Positions 11,035 through 21,122 of a stretch of 64,000 bases of DNA are shown in pieces. A program made the position numbers and the translations under genes. How positions within the stretch are numbered: position 1 is the stretch's first letter; each line of letters begins with the position of its first letter. The stretch comes from Cladochytrium replicatum (Eukaryota; Chytridiomycota; Chytridiomycetes; Cladochytriales; Cladochytriaceae). The notes below the pieces were generated by a model. That model was not told the DNA's origin. It was given only the letters and a program-made list of their open reading frames with translations, and did no database searches. The stretch is taken from positions 62,001 through 126,000 of the forward strand of contig JAHLKD010000073.1 in assembly GCA_025526935.1 (NCBI GenBank), written 5' to 3'.

Positions 11035-13292
11035 ATGGAGTTGATCAACAGCCTGGCGGATTCGGCCATAGAGGCATATCGGGAGGGAGATGCGAGGAAG
11101 GCATTCCAGGGCAACTTCAAGGCTGTAAATGCGGTGCTGCTATTTCTACTGGATAATGTGAAGTGGGGTCATGACCAGCAGATATCATCAAAGCCAGATA
11201 ACATCTCGCATTTGTTTCGAATTGCCCACCTTGCTCTCAATCGAGCTGAGGAGATCGTGAAGAATCGAGGTTCCACAACGGTTCTTGCGAGTGAACAGAA
11301 GAAAACTTACCTATCTGATGCGGGACATGAGGAATATGAAGGACTTCACGGGGATGCGCCGTTGGTTCCATTCTCGCCGTTTGCAAGACAGCTGTTCTCG
11401 CACGTGAATCAGCTTAAAGTTGCTCAATCACGTCTTGCGAAAGTTCAGGCAGAATCGAAAGACAGCGTGAGCTTGACTGCTCTGAGGAGGTAAATTAGCA
11501 AGTTGGCTGCTGTGATCACGCTAAATCGATTCCCTCAAGGTTGGTGGAGGACGTTCGGATTCAAAGAACAAAATGCGACGATATCTCACTCAAAATGGAG
11601 CAGATTGCAGCTGTTCCGCTTGCTTACTGGAGACCAGAGGAGATTGCACAGGAAGTCACCCGAATCGACGTTGAAATTTTCTCTCGTATCTCTCCCAGGC
11701 TCGATTTACCAATTCATCAATCTAGTCCGAACGTTAAAGCCTGCCTCGACTTTCACGAATTTCTGGAGAGGATTGTGATCACATCAGTATTGAGAGCTCA
11801 ACCACATGAACAGGGCTCGCAGCCTTTGCCCCCCAATGCCCCACACTTGGCAAGAGCTCATGCAATTCATCACGCTGTCTCAATAGCTTTCACATTTCTC
11901 TATATTTATCGCAACCTCAATGGCCTTTGTGCCGTTTTAAAGGCTCTAAACTCTCCTGAAATTCAACGACTTAAGAAGACTTGGGAGCTCGTCGGCTACG
12001 AAACAACCAATATGCTCCGGCATTTGTTGCAGGTCGCACCGGTCTCATTCGACATGTCGACCCTTGCCCACGAACACAAGGTTCTGGTGTCCGACCTGCT
12101 TCAGGCACACTATCGCGGAGGCGGGCTGATTACAATTGTTCCGTGGCTTGAGCCGTGCGTTGCTGAAGTCGATGATATCAAACACGCCTACGTTGTTGCG
12201 GGAGAGGCGTACTCTGGATCGAACGAAGTTGTATTGTCGGATATTGGCACGCGCCTACTCGAGCAGATCATTGCTCAGGTGGAGCTCTGCCAAGGTGCCG
12301 GGACATCGGAACTGACTCCAGCCATATTCGAATCATCCTCTGGATCGACCTCTGGCAAAGGACGGAAAACAACTGGTGCTGGAGGACCCCCAGCTTGGAG
12401 CCACCCTGTCGCTCCACCATCAGACGACCTCAGATCTATAGGAATTGCCGATAATGCCTTGCAGCATTACATACTGACTAGAGTGTTCTTCCCGAGGCAG
12501 TTCCTGTGGAAGGAGAGCGCTAGACTGGAGAGGCTAGAGAAAGGCGAAATCAATCCGTACCCCGAAGAACCACAAGTGCGCAAGTTGCAGCAAATCAACC
12601 AAAGTATTCTTGACAACGACGAGAAGTCAGTTACGAATTTTGCACTGCTCCAGCCCACCCAAACCACTCAGTCAACCGAACCACTTCAAGAAATAGGTGA
12701 AGCGAATGACGCTCCAGACACCAGTCAGTCGACTGAATCTAATCAGGACGATGGCGATTTAAAGGGCTTCCCTTCCATTCCCACGGAATCGCCATTGCGC
12801 TCAGGCGGAGATGTTCCAGCAACGGTAGACGTTACGGACGAAGAACTTGAACGTCGCATCTTCATGCTTACGGCACAGGCCGAAAGAGAACTGCTTGTTG
12901 ACAACGAAGAGATTCCTAATACAGGTGGCACTGACAACCAGGAAGGCGAGAGCACAAACGTAGAAGAGTTTAAACCTTACGATGACTTGCTCAGTCAAGT
13001 CAAATCGGTGCTGAGTGACGCAGCGCAGGTGATCGGAAACTTGGATGCATCTATTGAGGGGGCACAGAAAGCCGCCGAAAGGGGCGATAGTTCAGATGGC
13101 GATGAAGAAGAAGATTTGTTGGATGAAGATGGAAATCGAATCTTGCCTGAGGAGCCGACAGAAGAGAATGACCCTGGAAACAAACTATCTGCTTCGTCCG
13201 CAACTGATACGAAACACGACGAAGCAGACGGCGACCAAGAGATTTCAACGGAGGACCTGATGAGACGACTGCAAATGCTCCGAAAACGATGA
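11035..13292 (+). CDS. MIT-like plus RasGEF domain protein
   Basis: Model: join(11035..11489, 11540..13292), 735 aa. Residues 1-90 are helical and resemble a microtubule-interacting-and-transport fold (AYREGDARKAFQGNFKAVNA...ALNRAEEIV). A CDC25-type RasGEF catalytic domain follows at about 180-420: WRPEEIAQEVTRIDVEIFSRI, LDFHEFLERIV, ARAHAIHHAVSIAFTFLYIYRNLNG with the catalytic-hairpin region, and QRLKKTWELVGYETTNMLRHL. The rest is acidic and disordered with a C-terminal basic helix (LMRRLQMLRKR). The protein should load GTP on a Ras-family GTPase, perhaps on endosomal membranes if the MIT assignment holds. No RasGEF_N domain is seen. The intron (GT at 11490, AG at 11539) is needed to keep frame. 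Confidence 0.85.
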
Positions 13293-13360
13293 TGTTTGCG
13301 TTTTGAAGTCTGTACATTTGCGCGAACTTCTCAATACAGTATGTTACAATTTTGCATATA

Positions 13361-14491
13361 TCAGAGTCCTCCTGCAGGCGGACGTGGTCCGTTTTCCCAG
13401 CCATGCCACTCCGCAGTGCTTTTGTTACCCGCTCCTTCGGGCCTCAGTTGAGCTGCGTTGCGAACTCTCACCGGCACATCGGAGAGCTTGACGGCAATTT
13501 CGGCAACATTGTTGTCGTACTATGAACAATAACAAAGACGTTACGTCGGGCCCATTACATTTGTTTTGCTTACCCGAAGTTCAGGGAAGAATCGGTTGGG
13601 ATTTATCGTCACTTTAACAACAAGGTTTTCCTCCCGGTCAAGTTCAGTGATGTCGATCCTTCGATTTGTGTAAGTAATTTTTCCCGTCCAAAGAGCACCA
13701 CGTAAATGTCATTGCATACCACTGACAGGCCAGACTGTCGTCGTAGATGTCTGCACAACCTTTCTGTTTGATAGGGTCAGCTGAGTAGAATGATTGACTG
13801 GATTTTATGACATTGTCTGGAGTTTACCTGAACACCTTGGAAGGTGCAGTTGTATTTGAGAGGTATGCCATCCTAAGCAGACGAATGAATGGCTCATCTT
13901 CTTATGACCAGCACTTCACCATACCGGGCACTTCAGATCTTCAAGGCAAAAGCCGTTTTTGTGTCCCCCGCCTACGCTCTGAAGTTGCTGGTTACGGTCC
14001 GGAACAAGTATCTCGTAATTTGCATACTCTATGTTCTATTGTTAGTTCACAAACGTCAGTTCTGTTCTACATTGTCTACCCTCAAAGTGAAAGTGGTTAT
14101 GGCAGCTATCGAAATGCCAATAGACTGGTGACGATCCGGTATCTTCGCGACTTGAAGGCGGGTGTCCCAGAAACGCATCAGCCGATCCCCTGTTGTGCAC
14201 CATGGTCCCAAAGCGGAGTACTTTTTTCGAACTGATTTACGGGTTTGTGATTCTTGTTCGACATCTCCACCCACCTTTTCTCACGCCGGGTCCAGACAAG
14301 CAGTTTTCTCTGATCAGGCATGGATCGGCATCCGCGTTCACAAAATCGATGCTGAGAGTTTGTTTAAGATAGTTCGAATCTGGCTCAAAGTCCGGCAGAG
14401 CCTCCATTTGAGCATCAACAACTGCTTGGTAAGCAAAAACGGTAACAAGGATCAGCGCACAATCGATCAATCCACCTATCATCGGAGACAT
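13361..14491 (-). CDS. secreted lysyl oxidase, seven exons
   Basis: Model: complement(13361..13519, 13574..13658, 13720..13763, 13828..13872, 13925..14028, 14080..14220, 14275..14491), 264 aa; every join keeps frame. Residues 1-27 are a signal peptide (LILVTVFAYQAVVDA). Then come VLRFGTMVHNRGSADAFLG, the copper site WHFDSCHNHFHF (residues 107-118; His113, His115, His117), GHKNGFCLED with Lys143, KGCADIYDDSLACQWIDIT with Tyr176, and NPNRFFPELRYDNNVAEI. Lys143 and Tyr176 align with the pair that forms the lysyl tyrosylquinone cofactor in animal LOX; paired cysteines are kept. The enzyme would oxidise lysine side chains of extracellular proteins to aldehydes. It has no animal-type propeptide or SRCR domains. 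It is divergent from CFAP144 (210 bp between starts) and convergent with RasGEF. Confidence 0.9.
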
Positions 14492-14701
14492 GATGAAACG
14501 TTCGAAGGATAGACAAGCTCTACTTTAGCAATTCATCTATGCTACAAATGTGACACACGCTTTCCTCCCCACTCCACGAAATGTGCACATCAAAGTCAAA
14601 GTTACCTCATCCAATCAAAAGGTTACAAACCAAATGCCCACCAAACACCCTGACAATACATACAAACTTGATCAGAACACAACACGATAGCTGCTGAGGA
14701 A

Positions 14702-15254
14702 ATGGCAGATAAATCAGGAAAAGGTTCAAGCGGTCGAGCATCCCTCGTAAACGACGCAAAGTTTGCTGAGACGATCCGCAAGGAGCTGAGATTTCACAAG
14801 CTTTACGAGAACTATATGCTGAGCCCAAGTGTCAAGAAAAGTATGTTTCCATGACTCCATTCGCAGAAAACCAACCGCAACGATTTAAACTTCAACAGAC
14901 CTCGTCATCACGAACAAGCCAACATCTGCAAAACTGGACGGGGAGACAATCGATCGTACGTTGTGATCTTGATAGGAGTTTTCATGGAACGCACTGAACC
15001 TGGAAGTTCTTTAAAAGCTGAATACATGAACAAGTGTCGATACGCTCAGCTAGCGCCAAGAGAGAAGTACGAGCTTCCGATTACGAGCTCACAGGTGTAT
15101 GGATGGGACACGGAGCCATTGGTGAGAGTGATCCATGGAACGGAATGGGCTCGAACTGACGATTTGGGGCTAGGTAAAACTGAACGACAGAAGATTTCAC
15201 TTTCCCCGTGTGGAGTCGTCTATAACAAAGTCGCACGGACAAGTGAGGAAATAG
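14702..15254 (+). CDS. CFAP144/FAM183-type axonemal protein
   Basis: Model: join(14702..14840, 14899..14955, 14976..15121, 15174..15254), 140 aa, near the animal size of about 134. The ETIRKELRFHKLYENYMLSP segment, then VYGWDTEPL and NDRRFHFPRVESSITK, match FAM183/CFAP144 in order. The third intron (donor after GAGCCATTG, acceptor gggctag) is essential: reading through instead gives a longer but unconserved tail ending at 15307. CFAP144 proteins are small axoneme-associated proteins of motile cilia, so presence here implies a flagellated zoospore. The second intron is only 20 nt (14956-14975), which is unusually short; an alternative is that exons 2 and 3 join differently by a few codons. The gene is convergent with UBE2J (101 bp between stops). 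Confidence 0.82.
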
Positions 15255-15355
15255 CGAAATATGGGGTATTTTATTCGAAGAGAAGCAACCTTACATCGAC
15301 AAAATAAAATCAAACAATCCGTTTATATCAAAATAACGACGAAGAAGCTAATGTA

Positions 15356-16463
15356 TTACAGCAATAGAGGGAGCATGTTTGTAAGCCGACGCAATACTAT
15401 GACGCTCAGCAAGACAACAACCAGTCCCAGGGCAACATCGACTTGTGTCCGCCTGTAAGATTGGGTGGTTTGACGCTGCGGTTGTCCAGAGTTGCCACTA
15501 GTCGCCGCAGTACGTCTGGGCGAAGCAGCTGCTTCGATTGCAGATGCTCTGTTGGCTGGAGGGACTCGATGACGTAGTTCACCACGATCAGATGAGCGAG
15601 CGGGAGTTCCAGATTGAACCGAATCATTGACCCGCGTTGGAGAAGGTAACGCTGCAGGGAAAGCTGTGTTAGCGGACGGAGTCCCATCTTCAGAGCTCGA
15701 TCCCGACAAAATTGGGGTCTTTGGAGAAAGTGATCCAACGGCTCCAGTTCCAGCGGATAAACTTCCAGCGTCTGGGGGCGTAACAGCTGGTGATGAGGAT
15801 GATGATCCATCACCGTTTCCGTCTGCTTTAATCGTCAAGGAGATCTCGGGATCAACTTCAAGCGTTTCAGAGGGCCGTTCACTTTCGTCTGGTAGCGCTG
15901 TTGCATTTTGGCTTCCGCACACACTGCATACCCATGATCGACTCTTGTTAGCGCATTTGGCACGCTCTTCGTCGGTCCAATCGAGTGCGCCGATTGCTCC
16001 CTCTCCCTTTGTGGGCAAGAAAGAAATAATAGCCACCAGTGCAGTTGCGATTCCCCATGCAGGTCTCCAGGATTCAGGATGGTGGCCAGTAATCGATAAG
16101 CAGATCTTCTTCCCGACTTCAAACCTTCCAAATAGTGTTGTGACTTTGAGACGTTTTCCTTGTAACTATTAGAATTACCTCCCGTTTGGAGTAAGAAATG
16201 AGATATTTGGCGGTTTGAATGGATAATCTGGAGGGAAAATCATTCTTCCATGATAGCGTCCTCCTGAAAATCCTCCAGTATTTGGGCCGCGGATGGTGAA
16301 GTGCCTGGTGGAGGACATAGTTGAATTTGTATGAACACCAACATTAGGCGTACCATTCAAGCATATTATCTTCCAAAGGAGCAGCGGTAAACTCTGGTGA
16401 TGGGTCTGCCTGCAGCTCACGGAACTCTGACAGCAAACGCTTCACTGCCGGGCTCCTGCTCAT
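15356..16463 (-). CDS. tail-anchored ubiquitin-conjugating enzyme, UBE2J type
   Basis: Model: complement(15356..16124, 16179..16304, 16354..16463), 334 aa. It starts MSRSPAVKRLLSEFREL, then HFTIRGPNTGGFSGGRYHGRM, FPPDYPFKPPNISFLTPNGRF and KKICLSITGHHPESW with the catalytic Cys at about residue 87. LPTKGEGAIGALDWTDEER follows, and a CSVCG element. Residues about 135-290 are Ser/Pro-rich and disordered; a single C-terminal hydrophobic segment (about 308-332) makes it a tail-anchored ER protein. UBE2J enzymes charge ubiquitin for ER-associated degradation. The TPNGRF form in place of HPN is normal for this subfamily. It is convergent with CFAP144. Confidence 0.93.
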
Positions 16464-16554
16464 GAATGCTGCTGATGGGTGGTGGTGATACGTGGGACCT
16501 CTGAATTAATTTTTTGATGGATTTTGTTTTTATTGATATTACTCTCGTCACTGA

Positions 16555-17968
16555 TCACTGGAATGGGCGAGAGGTGGCCGTATACACTTTACGATCTTCA
16601 ACAGCGAGAGCGGGAAGCTGTCGGGATGGTGCTGATTTTATAACTCTCTTCATGTATGGCTCTTCTTCCCCTGAATCTCGAAGCTTTTCCTGCGAGCAAA
16701 GTTGGTTCCACTTTGCGGGCGGAATGTACCATGCACCGTAGTGAGGTTTCTTATCGTGACGTTGAGTGCTCATTGTGGGTGCTTTGTTCGAAATCGGTCG
16801 TTCAACAGAGAATCGGTTCATGGGTAATGCATTCAAACCTGTACGGATAGCTTGGGTTCTGTGTGATCTTTCTTCAATTTTTATTGCAGGTATTGAGCTT
16901 CCACGCTTGCCGGACGGTACAGACGCTTCAGCAGACTCGGCATATCTCTCGTGGGTAACCCGAAGTTTTAAGGGTCGCCTGCCCTCCAAAACCGTCGGCT
17001 TAAGTGCATTGAACAAAACATCAAACTCCAATATTTCAGGATGTGTCGATTTGGCTTCTGGACTGGCAGTTGTGAGTTCCAGTACTGAATCTGGGTTCGC
17101 ACTAGTAGAAGTTTGGTTGTCGCCGAGAAGAACATTGACAGAACCATGGGACTTCACTGGGGTATGAATTTTGGGGTCCAGGATTGGAGGCTTGTCAAGA
17201 ACCTCGACAACGAAATGCTGAAGGCCAGATAGAACTGCAACTTTTGTTAGGTGTTGTTCAATCATCGGACTCCAATATCTTTCACCTTGATAAAGATTCT
17301 TCACAGGCCCATTCTCCTCAACGTACGTCCTTCGGGAGCTGACAGGTGCCGCCGACTCATCTCGGACTTGGAACCTGCCATCAAGCAAATGACTGTACTT
17401 TTGGGATGGATCAAGTTGGGTAGCCCTGGTGAGGACGTCTGATCAAAAGTTAAAGCATAAACGGAGCGATGAAATTTCTCTCCCTACCATCTTTCAACAT
17501 ATCAGTGTCGTTCATAAGTAGACCAGGTGCGTGGTCCCGAACGATTGACGCAATGCCTAGATTTGTCAAAGCAATGGTGGAGGTTCTCCTTGTTTGCAAC
17601 AAGCTTTTGAGGTTTCTTGTATTGGATTCTTCCTTTTGCGTGTTGGAAGCTTCGTGATTCAAGCGGTCTTTGACTAAAACATATTCCTCGATTGGGAAAG
17701 GGTATGGTGCAAGGGGCGTGGGAGCATCGTCAACTGGTGCGTCTTTCAGACTTGCTGGAACTTTTGTTATTTTTGCACTTGTTTTCCTTCTCAGTCGATC
17801 GTTACGAGCTACCGCCATGCATATTGCGTTTTGCTGGTCCCTTGACAAACCCAGATACTCGACACTCTCCAATCCGGAACATTCGAGATCTACACCCGTC
17901 CGAATAATTCTTCCGGATGAGCTGATAGCACTTTGCCTCATTGGTCTCTTTTCTGATCCTGCCAACAT
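16555..17968 (-). CDS. FAM47-like protein, two exons
   Basis: Model: complement(16555..17438, 17488..17968), 454 aa from the ATG at 17968. The frame stays open upstream to beyond 18025 but only with non-ATG starts, so a 5' exon or a further upstream start is possible. The intron (GT at 17487, AG at 17439) keeps frame. The protein is basic and mostly disordered. Near the C-terminus (about 395) is HYGAWYIPPAKWNQL, resembling the short GAWY...W motif of the FAM47 family, whose function is poorly known and tied in animals to testis and cilia. The rest is unrecognised. Its 5' end lies within about 40 bp of the start of the divergent ArgRS-like gene. Confidence 0.6.
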
Positions 17969-18007
17969 TCGTGTGATCCGATCTGTGATCCAGTGCTCCG
18001 CCACATC

Positions 18008-19635
18008 ATGGAGGAGTTCTTGCAAAGTTTTCGGGCCACAGCAAACAGTCTGGGATTCGATGTGAATGTGAAGAGCATTTCGCTTTCACGTAAACTGGAG
18101 AAGTTTCACTTTTATATCCCAGTGCATGCGCTCTCCAGAGTGGAGCCGCTTGAATTCTTGGATCGACAAGCAATCGCAAAGGACTTTATTCAACGTTGGC
18201 CAACCGATCACCCCACAATCGAACTAGTTCGCCATGTTGGGAACGGACTCGAAGTTAAGGTGAAAAAGTCATTCTGCATGGGCCTGCTCAGGAAAATGGT
18301 TATCTCAGACAATTTCGGGCCACTTCCACTCGAGACGACTGAAAAGGTGATCGCTATTCATTTCGAGGTGCCAACAGGAGGATTTGACGCAAGACATCTG
18401 AGAGCAATGATCATAGTCGCGTACAAACGCCGGTTGTATTCCTCACTTGGTTACAATGTTCGCCTCATCCCCCGATTTCCAAAGTACACACGTGCCATTG
18501 CGGAGCAGAAGCTATGGAGTATGATCGCAGATGATCCGCAAATTTATACGACAACTACATCATGGATGACGATTCTTACCGATCTCTGGCGAGGAGTTCC
18601 GAACGTTGTTTCGGCTTGGACAGAACTGGTGAAAGCTGCCATTCGCTCTATCACACTCCCGAATTCTGATTTTGGAGTACTCACGGAGGAAGAGGATCCT
18701 GACGTCGAAGGAATACTCTCGGTTTTGCAAAAATCTGGTCACGCGAAGTACTCTTCGTCCGGTGAAGTCAGTATCGAGCTTGCGAAGTTCGGCACTTGTC
18801 GTCTTACATATGCGTCCGGTACTCCCACTGAATTGGCCATTCTTGTCGCCCGAATGTCGCATTGGGACGCATCAACGACAAGGGCCGTTGTCGAAAGTGA
18901 AGGTGGAATCCGTTTGTGGGAAACAGCACGAGAAATCTCGCAATTGCTTCCTGAAAGTCAGCCACAATCGTATCAGCTTGTTCATGTCGGACCAACAAGT
19001 GGGTTCCCTGGGCATTCTTCTTCGAGCAGCATATTAGAATCGACAACACGCTTCATGCGAGATTTATCTCGGGACGGCGAATCCGACGATATCCACGATG
19101 TGGAAACTTCTGAAATACTTGCGTTGACGACACTTGTTGTTCAAGCGTTGAGCGTAAGTTCGATGAATGTAATCGGAAGATGGTTTCTAATGGGGTGATA
19201 CAGGTGAAATCCAATGCCCCTTGTCACTTGGAAGGACAAAACTACGCTTTTTTGCAATATATACACGCTCGATTGTGTGGGATAGAAAAGAATTCTGCAG
19301 TACGCTTGAACATCGATGCGGATCTCTCCGAATTGTTTCAAAGCCGGATTGCCATTCCCATGACCTTGAAACTTTCTTCTTTTCCTACCCTTGTTGGGAG
19401 GTTGAATATTGAGAACTCGAAAAACGGGATTGTTGAAGTACTTGATCCCCCTTCGTTGGTGGAGGCAGTAATTGAGCTATCTCACAAATTGATGTCGGCA
19501 ACCTATGACCTTCGTGTGAAAGGGCAGAATCCAAGTACAGCAGAAGCGCGTTGGCTACTTTTCTTCGCCGGCAGGGCAGTAGTAAGGGATGTTTTAAAGT
19601 TGCTTGGCGTACCTTCTTTAATAGAAATAATTTAA
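18008..19635 (+). CDS. arginyl-tRNA synthetase-like pseudoenzyme
   Basis: Model: join(18008..19153, 19204..19635), 525 aa. The start at 18008 is the first ATG; an in-frame GTG at 17993 is not used here. The N-terminal part matches the additional domain of ArgRS (AIAKDFIQRWP, GNGLEVKVKKSF). At residues 115-150 the segment VIAIHFEVPTGGFDARHLR...LYSSLGYNVRLI aligns with the ArgRS strand and helix bearing the HIGH motif (normally SSPN-x-AK-x-x-H-x-GHLR), but the first His is Phe and the Gly is Arg. No KMSK loop is visible. Later, QSYQLVHVGP corresponds to the L-E-HV region, and YAFLQYIHARLCGI to the C-terminus starts the DALR anticodon-binding domain. It is therefore ArgRS-derived but probably inactive, comparable in logic to DALRD3. 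The stop codon is TAA. Confidence 0.72.
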
Positions 19636-19679
19636 ACGAATTGGCTATGGTGTATTGTTTAAGGAGGCATTAGCATATA

Positions 19680-20780
19680 CCGCAGACCGGAAAGCATTGT
19701 GATCCCCCGGGTTAATGAAAACGCGCAACGAATCACCTTCTTGAGTACCATTGGCGACCATTTTGTCCGACCACAGCAACGTCGTCTTGAAATTCCACTA
19801 TGGAAGACGGAGCAAGACGGAGTCCTTCAACAAATCTTCCCTTTTCCACTCTGAGTTTGGCATCTTGTGCTGGAGACAGGTTAATCACGACGCGGCTGGA
19901 TGATATCAGAGGGGGCGTGACCCCTAGGTTGGACGATATGGTAACTTGCACGCCGCTGGATTTGATTATGCTGAAGACTAACATTGTGTCTTCTTTCAAG
20001 TTTTTCACAATTGTTCTAGTGCTCGGCCCCAGTTCCGAGAGTAGGTGGTGTCAAATTCGACGTTTTTACAATTGTTTGCACTGTATCCGCCGATGACAGA
20101 GATAACTTGCTAAACAGCATCCTGAAAGATCCCACTAATGTTGACCGTGAGAATATCCTCCTTTTTGTCATAATCAACAGCAGCAGTTTTCCGAAGGTTG
20201 CCCAAAGCCAGTGACAGTGGGACCATGCTGTTAAACTTTGATTCATCACAGGTTCAGGGAGTTCGTGACCTGAGTTCTGGAATCTCGCTTCTGCAAAATC
20301 AAGACAATGTAACGTTTGAAAGGAAGCATATCCTACGATAGTAAATACCTTTTTCAAAAGGAACCCGAGTAGATGTTTGAAGCCCGTCAACAAGGCCCAC
20401 ACAAGACGAGACAATTACTTCAGAACCTAAATCTCCCTTGATCCCATTCCGAGTAATCAGGTCATACAATCCGGTGCCGGCATTGCATTCCCACTTCCTC
20501 AAGCAACATTTATCTTTTTACAATGATAGTATTTGAGATTTCAGCAATTGCTAAACCAGTGTAACCCAGCTCAATTTTTCTAACCTGCTCCGAAATCACG
20601 GCGTCGAAAGTGGTTCTCCTGAAAACTAGCGAGCAATGCGGGGTGCGAATTTCGATGCAGCGGTTCTGAAGTAATTTGGAATGCCCGCTTTCAAAACATG
20701 TTGAGAAACATCAGAGAGATTGCCAAAGTTTTCGAGGCCAATAGCAAGAAAAATAGTCAGGACAGCAAAGATCTGTGTGA
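19680..20780 (-). pseudogene. broken or unresolved intron-rich reading region
   Basis: Several minus-strand segments have protein-like composition but no single model joins them. They are: a hydrophobic leader (IFAVLTIFLAIGLENFG, about 20.75 kb); KWECNAGTGLYDLITRNG and VIVSSCVGLVDGLQ (about 20.4-20.5 kb); LGNLRKTAAVDYDKKEDILTV then VISVIGGYSANNC (about 20.0-20.2 kb, with a frame slip and an internal TAG); and KEDTMLVFSIIKSSGVQVTI to GRQWYSRR (19.73-20.0 kb). One strong intron (gtatttac to ttttgcag, about 20281-20349) is present. Either the gene has weak splice sites I mis-read, or it is a decaying gene for a secreted or anchored protein. I do not recognise the family. Confidence 0.35.
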
Positions 20781-21122
20781 TTTTTCACGGAAGAGTGGGG
20801 TTGTGGAAGTGAATGACGATAGGGCAGCCGGTATGTTTTAGCATTGCTCGATGCTGGCTCTTTCGATTTATTCTGCCGTTGCCCTTCGGATCGAATACTC
20901 TTGCCAGACTTCATTCTAGATTAAAGGTGGTGATGTTGGTTCGAGTTTCCGGAGAAGGGTGTATATTTAGAGCAAAAAAATGAATGCCAATCATAAAGTT
21001 GTAGGGAAAAAGAGGCCTATTCACTAAACAGATCAATGAATTTTCTGTCTGTTATTACTGCAAAACGCTTAAAGAGAAGGAACAATGTAAAGGAACAAAA
21101 AGGTCAATGCAACAGGTTTCGA
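20781..21122. other. intergenic, SEC7 3' flank
   Basis: AT-rich interval between the unresolved region and the stop of the ArfGEF gene. No supportable gene, RNA or repeat was seen, apart from short open frames on both strands. Confidence 0.4.

Noticed and set aside
15174-15307. Longer CFAP144 C-terminus by reading through the last intron
   Set aside because: Read-through loses the conserved FHFPRV...ITK segment, which appears in frame only after the gtgaga donor and gggctag acceptor are used.
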